Shown: positions 8,262 through 16,715 of the stretch, piece after piece | Layout: the number at the start of each line of letters is the position of its first letter | Position numbering within the stretch: position 1 is the first letter of the stretch | DNA from: Bifidobacterium cuniculi | GTDB lineage: Bacteria > Actinomycetota > Actinomycetes > Actinomycetales > Bifidobacteriaceae | Reading direction: 5' to 3' | Assembly: GCF_000741575.1 (NCBI RefSeq) | Contig: NZ_JGYV01000012.1 | Span: 1 to 38,667, forward strand | DNA: 38,667 nt | Notes under the pieces: model-generated | Database searches by the model: none | What the model was told of the DNA's origin: nothing | The model's input: only the letters and a program-made list of their open reading frames with translations | Translations under genes and position numbers: made by a program

Positions 8262-8987
8262 TCAGTCGTAGAGATAGTCGAGGAAGGCCTGCGCGGCGGC
8301 GGCCTGCCTGGAGTTGGCGGCGATGCCGGCCAGGGCGTCGTCGTCGGTGGCGTAGCGGTGCCAGCCGGCCGCGTCGGCCAGCCACAGGCCGTAGGGCAGC
8401 GCCTTGCCCTGGCCGCTGCCGGATTGGTCGACTTCGTCGGTGACATCGGAGTCGTCGAAGCCGGCGAAGTCGCGCGCGTCGCCGCGCAGTGCCTGCCACT
8501 GGGCGGCCGGCAGCGCGGTGGCGAGGTCGGCGAGGTAGCCGTAGCCGGAGAGCTGCTCGAAGACGGCGGGCGGCGCGACGATCACGTCCACCTGCTCGCT
8601 GGCCAGCAGCGTCTGCAGCTTGGTCAGGCCGTCCTTGGCGGTGTCGAAATAGTCGTCGACGACCACGTCGGCGCCGATCTTCCGCTCGTACGCCTCCTCC
8701 AGCTTGGCCGCCTCTCCCAGCGGCAGCGTGCTGTCGACGACGGCCACGTAGAGCGCGGGCTGCTCGTCGCGGTGGGCGATGCGCACGGCCACGAAGACGA
8801 CCATTGCCAGGGCGACGAGCGCGGCGAGCAGCGGCAGCAGGAAATGTTCGCGGAAGTACGCGGGCTTGTCCTTGGCGGGCAGCTGGCGGAAGATCCGGAA
8901 CCTCGACTCGCCGGCGTGCGCGGGCGGCTCGGAGAGCGCCTCGACGGCGGCGCGCTGTTCGTCGGTCAGCTGGTGGTCGCTCGCCAT
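8262..8987 (-). CDS. Membrane-anchored protein with short binding-protein-like domain
   Basis: A 241-residue protein. It has a hydrophilic N-terminal part of about 48 residues, one membrane span (about 49-70, LLPLLAALVALAMVVFVAVR) and an extracytoplasmic domain. That domain resembles half of a type-2 solute-binding fold: a beta start VAVVDSTLP, then DVIVAPPAVFEQLSGYGYLA and an AAQAFLDYLYD end. At about 165 residues it is far shorter than a normal CUT1 binding protein (about 400). ATG 8987 follows AAGGAGGAACCC, a strong ribosome site; longer in-frame starts lack one. It pairs with the DUF624 gene. It might sense or bind sugar, but cannot simply be called the missing binding protein of the permeases. 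Confidence 0.75.
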   Translation of the reverse strand: MASDHQLTDEQRAAVEALSEPPAHAGESRFRIFRQLPAKDKPAYFREHFLLPLLAALVALAMVVFVAVRIAHRDEQPALYVAVVDSTLPLGEAAKLEEAYERKIGADVVVDDYFDTAKDGLTKLQTLLASEQVDVIVAPPAVFEQLSGYGYLADLATALPAAQWQALRGDARDFAGFDDSDVTDEVDQSGSGQGKALPYGLWLADAAGWHRYATDDDALAGIAANSRQAAAAQAFLDYLYD

Positions 8988-9100
8988 GGGTTCCTCCTTG
9001 TGTGCCGTCGGCAGATGTTCGGGTGCACATCCTTGTGTCGCGCGTGTCGTGCGCGATGGCCGGTTACTGTGTTCCGGAACGCACATTCACCATGTCACAT

Positions 9101-9129
9101 TTGCCGTACTTAAACGCTTAATATATACT
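9101..9129 (+). promoter_or_regulatory. Promoter with LacI-type operator for alpha-galactosidase
   Basis: TTGCCG (9101-9106), a 17-bp spacer and TATACT (9124-9129) form a promoter. The palindrome TTAAACGCTTAA (9110-9121) fills the spacer, the same geometry as in the isomerase promoter at 11629-11657. The match supports joint control by the LacI-family protein. Confidence 0.7.
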
Positions 9130-9184
9130 GATGTCTCGCGAAAGTCAAATAATGGCCACGCATGCATGCGACAAAGGAGACGAC

Positions 9185-11488
9185 ATGTTCGACCAAGGTA
9201 ATCATATCGTGATGCGCCGCGACGGCGTCTGCGTCATCCTCAAGATGCCCCGGGACGAGATGCCGCAGGTGGAGTACTGGGGACGCGACTGGGGATTCTC
9301 CGACGCCGAAAGCGCGCTCGCGGCCCTCGACGCGATGACGCTCAAGGTCACGCCGCCCGCCGAGAAGCCCGACGCAGCCCTGCGCCCGTCCCTGCTGCCC
9401 CAAGGCGCCGAGGCCTTCGCCGGCCGCCCCGGACTGGAGGCCCACCGCGGGTCCGCGCCCGTCTTCGTGCGCTGGACGTCGGTCGAGGCGCGCGGCACTG
9501 CCGCGGACGCCGAACCGGGCAGTGAGAACACCCGCGTGACCGTCTCCGCCACCGACGCCACCCACGGCGTCGCCCTCGAACTCGAACTCGAGCTCAAGCC
9601 CGGCGGCCTGCTCGTCGAACGCCAGCGCGTCACCAACCAGGGTGCGGCCGCCGCCCGCACTTCGAAGTCCCCTGAACTTAAAGCGGGCAGTGTCACGCAG
9701 TGTTTCACGCACGTTATGTCAACCGCCGACCCGGTGCCCGCTTTAAGTGAGGAGAACGACGCAGCCGCCGCGCCGCTCGTCGTCAACTGGCTCGACGCGG
9801 TCATGCCGATCCCGCGCCGCGCAGACCACCTCACGCAGTTCACCGGCCGCTGGGCGCAGGAGAAGCAGCCGGCCACCGGGCCGCTGCCCGTCGGCTCCGT
9901 CACCCGCGACTGCCGGCGCGGCAAGACCGGCCACGACACCCCATGGCTGTTCATCGCCTCCGACGGCGAGCCGCGCTTCGGCGAGGGCGAACTGTGGGCA
10001 TGCCACCTCGCCTGGAGCGGCAACCAGACCTATCGTCTCGACAACCTGCCCCAGCACGAGCCTCTGCTCGGCGCCGGCGAACTGCTCGGCCCCGGCGAGA
10101 TGCGCCTGGCGCCCGGCGAGACTTACGAGGCGCCCGAAGTGTGCTTCTCCTGGTCCGACCGCGGCCTCGACGGCATGGCCGCGCGCTTCCACACCTGGCT
10201 GCGCGCGCTGCCCGGCCACGTGAAGGGCGAACGTCCGGTCACGCTCAACACCTGGGAAGCCGTCTACTTCGACCACGACGCGGCGACGCTGCTCAAGCTC
10301 GCCGACGTCGCCGCGCGCGTCGGCGTCGAACGCTTCGTGCTCGACGACGGTTGGTTCCACCTGCGCCGCGACGACAGCCGCGGCCTGGGCGACTGGGTCG
10401 TCGACCCGGAGGTGTGGCCGGACGGCCTGGACGCCCTGCCTGCGCACGTGCACGGCCTGGGCATGCAGTTCGGCCTGTGGTTCGAGCCGGAGATGGTCAA
10501 CCTCGACTCCGACCTCGCCCGCGAACACCCCGACTGGATCCTGGCCGAGCCGGCCGCCGTGCCCTGCCGCGAGGACATCTCCTACCGCAACCAGTACGTG
10601 CTCGACCTGGCGAACCCGGACGCCTACGCACATGTGCACGACCAGATGGCGGCGCTGGTCGGCAGTCTGGACATCGACTACATCAAGTGGGACCACAACC
10701 GCGAGGTCACCGAACCCGTGCACGACGGCCGCTACGGCCTGCACGAGCAGACCGAGGCCGCCTACCGGCTCTTCGACCAGCTCAAGGCGGAGTTCCCCGG
10801 CCTGGAGATCGAGAGCTGCTCCTCGGGCGGCGCGCGCACCGACGCCGGCATCCTCCAGCACGCCGACCGCATCTGGGCTTCCGACTCCAACGACCCGCGC
10901 GACCGCGTCGACATCCAGCGTTTCACCGAGCTCATCGTGCCGCCGGAGATGATCGGCGCGCACGTCGGCCCGTCGCCGGCGCACTCCACCGGCCGTGCCA
11001 CCGACCTGAGCTACCGCGCCGCCATCTCCCTGGAAGGCTGCCCCGGCTTCGAGTGGAACCTGCTGGAGTGCTCGGACGAGGAGATCGCGCAGATCACGCG
11101 GTTCGTGTCGCTGGTCAAGGAACTGCGCGGGCTGCTGCACTCCGGCGAGGTCCGTCACGCCGACTTCCACGGCGCCGCGCTGCGCGGCCGCGGCGTCGTC
11201 AGCGCCGACGGCACGCACGCGGTATGGGTCGTCGCGTCGGTCGCCGCCCTGCAGGACGTGCTCACCGAACGGCTGGTGCCGGCGGGGCTGGACGCCGGGC
11301 GCACCTACCGTGTGCGCCTGCGCGAGGAGATTGGCGAGTCCCAGTGGGGCTGGACCAACCCGCAGTGGGTGGCCGCCGCCCGCGGCGACGGCTTCGTCGC
11401 CAGCGGGCGCCTGCTGCTCGGCGTCGGCCTGCAGATGCCGCAGCTGTGGCCGATGCAGGCGATGGTCCTGGAGTTCCAGGCTCTGTAG
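9185..11488 (+). CDS. GH36 alpha-galactosidase with in-frame repeat insertion
   Basis: A 767-residue alpha-galactosidase without signal peptide, thus intracellular. It removes alpha-galactosyl side groups (raffinose-type or galactomannan oligosaccharides). The N-terminal beta-sandwich is followed by the barrel: FVLDDGWFHLRRDD, FGLWFEPEMVN, YIKWDHNR with nucleophile D503, SCSSGG, and WASDSNDP with probable acid/base D567. ATG 9185 is chosen for AAAGGAGA at 9173-9180; an upstream in-frame ATG (9131) overlaps the promoter. Residues about 165-188, LKAGSVTQCFTHVMS and beyond, are encoded by a copy of the 69-bp repeat element also found between genes at 13097 and 14860. This segment interrupts the N-terminal sandwich domain before VNWLDAVMPIP, away from the active site, so activity may be kept. 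Confidence 0.92.
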   Translation: MFDQGNHIVMRRDGVCVILKMPRDEMPQVEYWGRDWGFSDAESALAALDAMTLKVTPPAEKPDAALRPSLLPQGAEAFAGRPGLEAHRGSAPVFVRWTSVEARGTAADAEPGSENTRVTVSATDATHGVALELELELKPGGLLVERQRVTNQGAAAARTSKSPELKAGSVTQCFTHVMSTADPVPALSEENDAAAAPLVVNWLDAVMPIPRRADHLTQFTGRWAQEKQPATGPLPVGSVTRDCRRGKTGHDTPWLFIASDGEPRFGEGELWACHLAWSGNQTYRLDNLPQHEPLLGAGELLGPGEMRLAPGETYEAPEVCFSWSDRGLDGMAARFHTWLRALPGHVKGERPVTLNTWEAVYFDHDAATLLKLADVAARVGVERFVLDDGWFHLRRDDSRGLGDWVVDPEVWPDGLDALPAHVHGLGMQFGLWFEPEMVNLDSDLAREHPDWILAEPAAVPCREDISYRNQYVLDLANPDAYAHVHDQMAALVGSLDIDYIKWDHNREVTEPVHDGRYGLHEQTEAAYRLFDQLKAEFPGLEIESCSSGGARTDAGILQHADRIWASDSNDPRDRVDIQRFTELIVPPEMIGAHVGPSPAHSTGRATDLSYRAAISLEGCPGFEWNLLECSDEEIAQITRFVSLVKELRGLLHSGEVRHADFHGAALRGRGVVSADGTHAVWVVASVAALQDVLTERLVPAGLDAGRTYRVRLREEIGESQWGWTNPQWVAAARGDGFVASGRLLLGVGLQMPQLWPMQAMVLEFQAL
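9676..9748 (+). repeat. Short inverted-repeat element, copy 1 (inside coding sequence)
   Basis: The element has perfect 14-bp ends, ACTTAAAGCGGGCA (9676-9689) and TGCCCGCTTTAAGT (9735-9748). The 69-bp core (9678-9746) is nearly identical to cores at 14860-14928 and 13097-13165. The core is a multiple of three and free of stops in the host gene's frame. The dinucleotide GA flanks both sides, which could be a 2-bp target duplication or chance. Confidence 0.9.
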
Positions 11489-11506
11489 GCGGTGGCTGAT
11501 GCTTTA

Positions 11507-11607
11507 CACATTTTTCGGCTTTCTGAAATTGTGTAGGGCTGTGGACTGCACAATTCCAAATTGTGCAGTCCACAGCCCTACACAATTTCGTGGCGCCGAA
11601 AAATGTG
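11507..11607. repeat. Long palindrome of family P1 (101 bp)
   Basis: The inner 31-bp arms (11525-11555 and 11559-11589) pair perfectly around CCA, and the outer ends (CACATTTTTCGGC and its complement) pair again after a 5-6-bp mismatched patch. The core GTGTAGGGCTGTGG and the ends are shared with the palindrome at 29668-29774. It begins 19 bp after the alpha-galactosidase stop and could end its transcript before the isomerase promoter. Confidence 0.85.
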
Positions 11608-11628
11608 CAGGCGCCACGGCCTGTCGGC

Positions 11629-11657
11629 TTGCGGCTTAAGCGCTTCAGTGCTATTGT
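11629..11657 (+). promoter_or_regulatory. Promoter with LacI-type operator for the isomerase gene
   Basis: TTGCGG (11629-11634), a 17-bp spacer and TATTGT (11652-11657), with TTAAGCGCTTCA (11636-11647) in the spacer. Layout and sequence match the alpha-galactosidase promoter. Confidence 0.68.
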
Positions 11658-11735
11658 GACAGGCATCTACCGGCTGCCGTGCGCGGCAGTCGGCTCGTCA
11701 AGGACGACTACAGACAAATAAGTAAGAAGGACATC

Positions 11736-13010
11736 ATGACCACTGCACCCACCCCGGCCGCAGAACTTGACGCCAAGTACCAGCTGGGCACCGACGACAA
11801 CCGCGCGTTCCTCGACGCCGCGCGCGACGACCTCATCGAGTTCGGCCGCCGCTTCCCCTCGCCGGACGGCAGCTCCTACTGGCTCGGGGACGACGGCACA
11901 CCTTGGGCGGACCGCAACCGCGCCACCTGGATCACCTGCCGCATGACGCACGTCTACTCGCTGGCCACGCTGCTGGGCGTCGACGGCGCCGCCGAGCTCG
12001 TCGACGCCGGCCTCAAGGGGCTGCGCGGCGCGCTGCACGACGACGAGAACGGCGGCTGGTACCCGGAGATCACCCCCGACGGCGGACACGTCGCCGACAA
12101 GCAGGCGTACGCGCACGCCTTCGTGCTGCTCGCCGCGTCCTCCGCGCTCCTCGCCGGCCGTCCCGGCGCCGAGGAGCTGCTCAAGGACGCGCAGGGCGTC
12201 TACCTGACCCGCTTCTGGGACGACGAGACCGGCCTGAGCGTGGACACCTGGAACACCGAGTTCACCGAGCTCGACCCCTACCGCGGCCTCAACGCGAACA
12301 TGCACTCCGTGGAGGCGTGCCTCGCGGTGGCCGACGTCACCGGCGACGACAGCTGGCGTGAGCGTGCCGGCCGCATCATCGACCACGTGATCGGCTGGGC
12401 CGAGCAGAACGACTGGCGCATCCCCGAACACTTCGACTCCGACTGGAACGCCGACCTCGAGTTCAATGCGGACAAGCCGGACGACCAGTTCAAGCCCTAC
12501 GGCGCCACTCCCGGCCACGGCATCGAATGGGCGCGCCTGATCACGCAGTACGCGCTGAGCGTGTACGGGATGGAAGGCGTGCGCGACGGCGAGGGACGGA
12601 AGTACCTCGACGCCGCCGAGCAGCTCTTCGCGCGCGCGGTGGCGGATGCCTGGAACGCCGACGGTGCGCCCGGCCTGGCGTACACGACCGACTGGGAAGG
12701 CAAGCCGGTGGTGCATGACCGCATGCACTGGACGCTGGCCGAAGGCGTGAACACCGCCGCCACCCTGGCCAAGGTCACCGGCAAGCAGGAGTACGCCGAC
12801 TGGTACGCCACCTTCCTGGCGTACATCGACGAGTACCTGATGGACCACGAGAACGGCTCCTGGTTCCACCAGCTGGATGCCGAGAATAACGTGATCGGCA
12901 CGGTGTGGCCGGGCAAGTCGGACCTGTACCACGCCACGCAGGCGATGATGATCCCCTTGCGCGACCCCGCGCTCTCCATCGCGCCGGCGACGAAGGCGCA
13001 GGCCGAGTAG
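11736..13010 (+). CDS. AGE-family isomerase, probable D-mannose isomerase
   Basis: A 424-residue cytoplasmic protein of the N-acylglucosamine 2-epimerase superfamily, an alpha/alpha barrel. Motifs read WITCRMTHVY (65-74), NMHSVEA (188-194), PGHGIEWARL (259-268, with H261) and GKSDLYHATQA (394-404, H400 or nearby). The RMTHVY and HSVEA forms resemble YihS/mannose isomerase more than cellobiose or mannobiose 2-epimerases. The likely reaction is mannose to fructose, feeding fructose-6-phosphate into the bifid shunt after mannosidase action. ATG 11736 follows AGAAGGA. It has its own operator-containing promoter. Mannobiose 2-epimerase is the main alternative; no GH130 phosphorylase, its usual partner, is present in the window. 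Confidence 0.8.
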   Translation: MTTAPTPAAELDAKYQLGTDDNRAFLDAARDDLIEFGRRFPSPDGSSYWLGDDGTPWADRNRATWITCRMTHVYSLATLLGVDGAAELVDAGLKGLRGALHDDENGGWYPEITPDGGHVADKQAYAHAFVLLAASSALLAGRPGAEELLKDAQGVYLTRFWDDETGLSVDTWNTEFTELDPYRGLNANMHSVEACLAVADVTGDDSWRERAGRIIDHVIGWAEQNDWRIPEHFDSDWNADLEFNADKPDDQFKPYGATPGHGIEWARLITQYALSVYGMEGVRDGEGRKYLDAAEQLFARAVADAWNADGAPGLAYTTDWEGKPVVHDRMHWTLAEGVNTAATLAKVTGKQEYADWYATFLAYIDEYLMDHENGSWFHQLDAENNVIGTVWPGKSDLYHATQAMMIPLRDPALSIAPATKAQAE

Positions 13011-13026
13011 TTTCGTTGCATTTGAA

Positions 13027-13200
13027 TTAAAGCGGGCACCCGCTTGCACGGTCTCTCGTCCTTAAAGCGGGCACCCGCCCAGTGCCTTTTCCTGAATTAA
13101 AGCGGGCAGTGCCACGCGCTGTTTCACGCACGTTATGTCGGCCTCCGACCCGGTGCCCGCTTTAAGTACGGAATTCACCGCGAGCGGGTGCCCGCTTTAA
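13027..13200 (+). repeat. Cluster of the short inverted-repeat element (copy 2)
   Basis: Three forward ends (TTAAAGCGGGCA at 13027, 13062 and 13097) and two reverse ends (TGCCCGCTTTAA at 13154-13165 and 13189-13200) form a nested array. The central 69-bp unit (13097-13165) is the same as the one inside the alpha-galactosidase gene with several base changes. The order forward-forward-forward-reverse-reverse is repeated at 14791-14962, on the other side of the MFS gene. Confidence 0.9.
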
Positions 13201-13255
13201 CGCAATGGGGAATCTACGCTGCTCAGGGCAATCTCTTCCGTGCTCAAAATGCAGT

Positions 13256-14542
13256 TCACACCAGCGGCGTGTGCTCCCACTCGACGGCGCTGGGGATGGT
13301 GCGTAGCGGGCGGAAGCGCAGGATGATGACGGCACTGACTGCCATGACCGCGACGAAGATCGCCATGGTCCAACGGTAGCCGACGGCGGGCAGGAAGCTG
13401 CCGGCCGCAGCAGAGGAGAAGGCGGAGAGGACCTGTGCAGGCACGCTCAGAGAGACGGTGACGCGACCCTGCATGTCGTCAGGCGTCTTGGCGAAGACGA
13501 AGCCGAGCATCAAGGCGTTGACGATGGGGAAGGGCAGGCACGCCACCGCGTTCGCTACGAGCACGACCCAGTAGGCATCCGACCAAACCAAGGGGAGAGC
13601 CGCCACGCATACGAAGATGAAGCTGGCACAGACCACTGGGCCGACCGGTGCCCGATCGCTGAGCTTGCCTGCGATGAAGGCGCCGAGGAGCATGGCGACG
13701 AAGACGCCGGTGTTGATGAAGCCGATGGCGGTGGCGTCGACCCCGGTGGACATGAGATGCAGCTGGATGCCGTACTGCAGCCCATTGATGCCGAAATTGA
13801 GCAACGCCGAGGAAACCATGACCGCCAGCAGCATCCTGCGGCGCAACGACCACGCCCATCCCTGGGAGAAATCACGGGCAAAGGACGTCAGCGCCGTGCG
13901 CAGGGAATGCCCGGCTGCTTCCTTGGCGCCGTTGGCTGCGCGATTGGGACGCCTGATGCCGACCGCTGCCACGCCGGCTACCGCATACATGACCGCCGTC
14001 GCCAGGAACGGCAGCCACGGCGTGACGCTGAAGAGAAAGCCGCCGACCGGGCTGCCGGCCATGTTGACTGCCGCGTCGCGTCCTTCGTTGAGACTGCGCG
14101 CCTTCGGGTAGTTGCGTGCGCTGACGATGGACTTGAGCATAGCGTCCGATGCCGGCCCGAGGAAACCGTTGACTGCCGAACAGGCCACGGCAATGCCCAG
14201 CAGGACCGGGTATGTCAGCCTGCCTGCCATGAGCAGTCCGGTGACGCCACCCCAGCATGCCAAGCCGGCCACGGCGTTGACGATGATGAGCAGTTTGCGG
14301 TCGTGACGGTCCACGAAGGTGCCGCCGAACACCGCGCACACCTGCTGGGCGATTGCCGCCGCGGAACCGAGCCAACCGGCTGCGGCCGTGGACCCGGACA
14401 ACGCATAGCCGATGAGGGAGATCGCCAACGACCGCAGCGCCACGCCGACCGCCGTGGCGGTGTCGGCCGTGAACCAAGCGCGATAGGCTGGTGTGTTCCA
14501 GAGCCGAGTGCCGGTGTCTGTTGGCTGTGCCGTCTGTGTCAT
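13256..14542 (-). CDS. MFS transporter (EntS/MFS_3-like)
   Basis: A 428-residue major-facilitator protein with about 12 membrane spans. The loop after span 2 has the motif-A form GGTFVDRHDRK, and the N-terminal style (LWNTPAYRAWFTADTATAVG) is that of the EntS/MFS_3 exporters, which usually move small lipophilic compounds or siderophores outward. ATG 14542 is preceded by GAGGAGGGATGCG; the frame runs 59 codons further without a better start. Its substrate cannot be told from the sequence. The gene is bracketed by two same-orientation repeat clusters (13027-13200 and 14791-14962), which suggests cassette-like gain or loss. Confidence 0.85.
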   Translation of the reverse strand: MTQTAQPTDTGTRLWNTPAYRAWFTADTATAVGVALRSLAISLIGYALSGSTAAAGWLGSAAAIAQQVCAVFGGTFVDRHDRKLLIIVNAVAGLACWGGVTGLLMAGRLTYPVLLGIAVACSAVNGFLGPASDAMLKSIVSARNYPKARSLNEGRDAAVNMAGSPVGGFLFSVTPWLPFLATAVMYAVAGVAAVGIRRPNRAANGAKEAAGHSLRTALTSFARDFSQGWAWSLRRRMLLAVMVSSALLNFGINGLQYGIQLHLMSTGVDATAIGFINTGVFVAMLLGAFIAGKLSDRAPVGPVVCASFIFVCVAALPLVWSDAYWVVLVANAVACLPFPIVNALMLGFVFAKTPDDMQGRVTVSLSVPAQVLSAFSSAAAGSFLPAVGYRWTMAIFVAVMAVSAVIILRFRPLRTIPSAVEWEHTPLV

Positions 14543-14790
14543 CGCATCCCTCCTCGCCGGATTTACCAGCATCCTATCAACGTGCCGGTTCCAGGCGAGG
14601 GATGCGGGGCGCTCCTTGAGCTTTCGGTGAATGGTGCGTCCGATATGTGAACCAGTGACTGCGGTGCCACCACGCCAGTGCCACAATGCGCCGTCGTCCT
14701 GTCGCCGCATCGTGGACACCTTTTCCTTGGGGCTATCGCTTCATGTAAGAAACCTGGCGCTTCTGTAAGAAATCCGTGAGCTTCCGTCCT

Positions 14791-14962
14791 TTAAAGCGGG
14801 CACCGGGTCAGGTGCATTTCCTGCGTTAGGGCGGGCACTCGCTCGCGGTATTTCCTGCGTTAAAGCGGGCAGTGTCACGCAGTGTTTCACGCACGTTATG
14901 TCAGCCTTCGACCCGGTGCCCGCTTTAAGTACGAAAGACTTCCGGGTCGGTGCCCGCTTTAA
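14791..14962 (+). repeat. Cluster of the short inverted-repeat element (copy 3)
   Basis: Forward ends at 14791, a degenerate one at 14826-14837 (TTAGGGCGGGCA), and 14860; reverse ends at 14917-14928 and 14951-14962. The 69-bp core (14860-14928) is the closest relative of the copy inside the alpha-galactosidase gene, differing at only about four bases. It fills most of the 457-bp gap between the MFS and amino-acid permease genes; the rest shows nothing recognisable. Confidence 0.9.
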
Positions 14963-14999
14963 CGCAGGAGAGCCGAATGGCCGCGCCAAGACGCAAGAC

Positions 15000-16526
15000 C
15001 TACGCCTTGCGACTCCTGCGGTCCACCACCGCATACGCGCAGAACAGCACCGCCAGCCAGATCACGCCGGCGACGAGCGCCACGCGGTAGCTGGGGGAGA
15101 AGCACATGAGCACGGCGACCAGCGCGAGGAACGCGATGACGAGGTACGGCATCACGCTCGCCCACGGCAGCTTGAACTGGATCTTCCCGATCGCCTCCTG
15201 GCCGGTGAGTCCCTTGAGCTCGCCGGGGCCGTCGCCCGCGGCGACGCACCGGCGGAACTTCACCTGCGTGACCATCACCATCGTCCAGTTGATGAGCGCG
15301 GAGATCGTGGCGATCGACATGAGGTAGTTGAAGGCGAAGTCGGGCCACACGAACACGACGACCACGGCGATCGCGGTGATCACGGCGCTGGTTAGCACGC
15401 CGGCGACCGGCACGCCGCGCCGGCTCAGCTTGCCGAGGAAAGCCGGCGCGTTGTGCTGGCGCGCCAGCGAGTACAGCATGCGCGAGTTCGAGTAGAGACC
15501 GGAGTTGTACACGCTCATCACGGCAGTCAGGCACACGAAGTTGAGGATGCCGGCGGCCACGCGCACGCCGACCGAGTCGAAGATCTGCACGAAGGGGCTG
15601 ACGGTGCCGTCGAGCGTGTTCCACGGCACGACGGCCATGATGATGCCCAGTGCGGCGACGTAGAACACGAGGATGCGCCAGATGACGCCGTTCGTCGCTT
15701 TCGGGATGGTGCGGCGCGGGTCGGCGGTCTCGCCGGCGGTGATGCCGATGAGCTCGGTGCCGCCGAAGCTGAACATGACCACGACGAGCGCCATGAGCAG
15801 GCCGGTCCACTGGCCGTCGGCGCTGCGCTGCATGAGGCCGTGCGGGAAGAAGCCGCCGCCGACGTCGAACCAGTTGGCGAAGGAGGCGCGCACGCCGCTG
15901 GCGGTGGGCACGTTGGCGACGATGACGTAGAGGCCGCCGACGATCATGGCGATGACCGCGACGATCTTGATGAGGGCGAACCAGAACTCGAACTCGCCGA
16001 ACTCGCTGACGCCGATGAGGTTGAGCGCCATGATGAGCACGAGGAACACCGCCGCAGACACCCACTGCGGGATGTTCGGGAACCAGTAGTTCACGAAGGA
16101 CCCGACCACGGAGAGCTCGACCATGGAGACGAGGATGTAGTTGAACCAGTAGTTCCAGCCGGAGATGAAGCCGGCGCGCTTGGACCAGTAGCGGGTGGCG
16201 TAGTAGCTGAAGGCGCCGGCCTTGGGATCCTCGACCGACATCTCGCCCAGGGCACGTACGATCATGAAGATGGCCAGGCCGCCGATGACGTAGGCCAGGA
16301 GGATGGAGGGGCCCGCCAGCGTGATGGACTCGCTCGACCCGTAGAACAGGCCGGTGCCGATGGCACCGCCCAGCGCGATGAGCTGGATGTGCCGGTTCTT
16401 CAGGCCCTTCTTGAGGGTGGGCGTGTTCGGATCCGCGCCCTGCGGGTGGAGGACGTCCTTGGTGAAGGGCCGGGATGCACGGCCGGCGGTGCTGCCGCCG
16501 GGGGCGTCCGTGGGTGAGTGTGCCAT
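15000..16526 (-). CDS. Amino-acid permease, APC superfamily (AAT type)
   Basis: A 508-residue proton-coupled amino-acid importer. After about 45 hydrophilic residues, span 1 carries the family hallmark HIQLIALGGAIGTGLFYGSS, followed by GPSILLAYVIGG and RALGEMSVEDP. About 12 spans are visible. The family includes AroP, GabP, LysP and related proteins, and the substrate cannot be fixed. ATG 16526 follows GAAGGAATCCC; a longer frame lacks a ribosome site. It is transcribed alone and is a distant paralogue of the permease at 28086-29651. Confidence 0.9.
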   Translation of the reverse strand: MAHSPTDAPGGSTAGRASRPFTKDVLHPQGADPNTPTLKKGLKNRHIQLIALGGAIGTGLFYGSSESITLAGPSILLAYVIGGLAIFMIVRALGEMSVEDPKAGAFSYYATRYWSKRAGFISGWNYWFNYILVSMVELSVVGSFVNYWFPNIPQWVSAAVFLVLIMALNLIGVSEFGEFEFWFALIKIVAVIAMIVGGLYVIVANVPTASGVRASFANWFDVGGGFFPHGLMQRSADGQWTGLLMALVVVMFSFGGTELIGITAGETADPRRTIPKATNGVIWRILVFYVAALGIIMAVVPWNTLDGTVSPFVQIFDSVGVRVAAGILNFVCLTAVMSVYNSGLYSNSRMLYSLARQHNAPAFLGKLSRRGVPVAGVLTSAVITAIAVVVVFVWPDFAFNYLMSIATISALINWTMVMVTQVKFRRCVAAGDGPGELKGLTGQEAIGKIQFKLPWASVMPYLVIAFLALVAVLMCFSPSYRVALVAGVIWLAVLFCAYAVVDRRSRKA

Positions 16527-16715
16527 GGGATTCCTTCTTGCTTGCTCGTACTCGCTGTCAACCGCGTGGCCGTCCACGCAACGTTCCGCATTGTAAGTCC
16601 CCAACTCTCCCTGATTTGTTACGGCGGCCCATAGGTTCGCGGCAAGCCGGGCGGAAGTCCTGCTCCGCGTCGTGTATGCGGCGAATCCGTGGGGGAATCG
16701 ACTGGTTTCCGTAAA

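Noticed and set aside
9743..11218. 491-codon minus-strand frame inside the alpha-galactosidase gene
   Set aside because: Low-complexity Val/Gly/Ala-rich translation with no motifs; the opposite strand encodes a well-marked GH36 enzyme.
13027..14962. Repeat clusters as a CRISPR array
   Set aside because: The repeats occur in both orientations, only five per cluster, with unequal spacers that are themselves conserved between clusters, and no cas genes are present.
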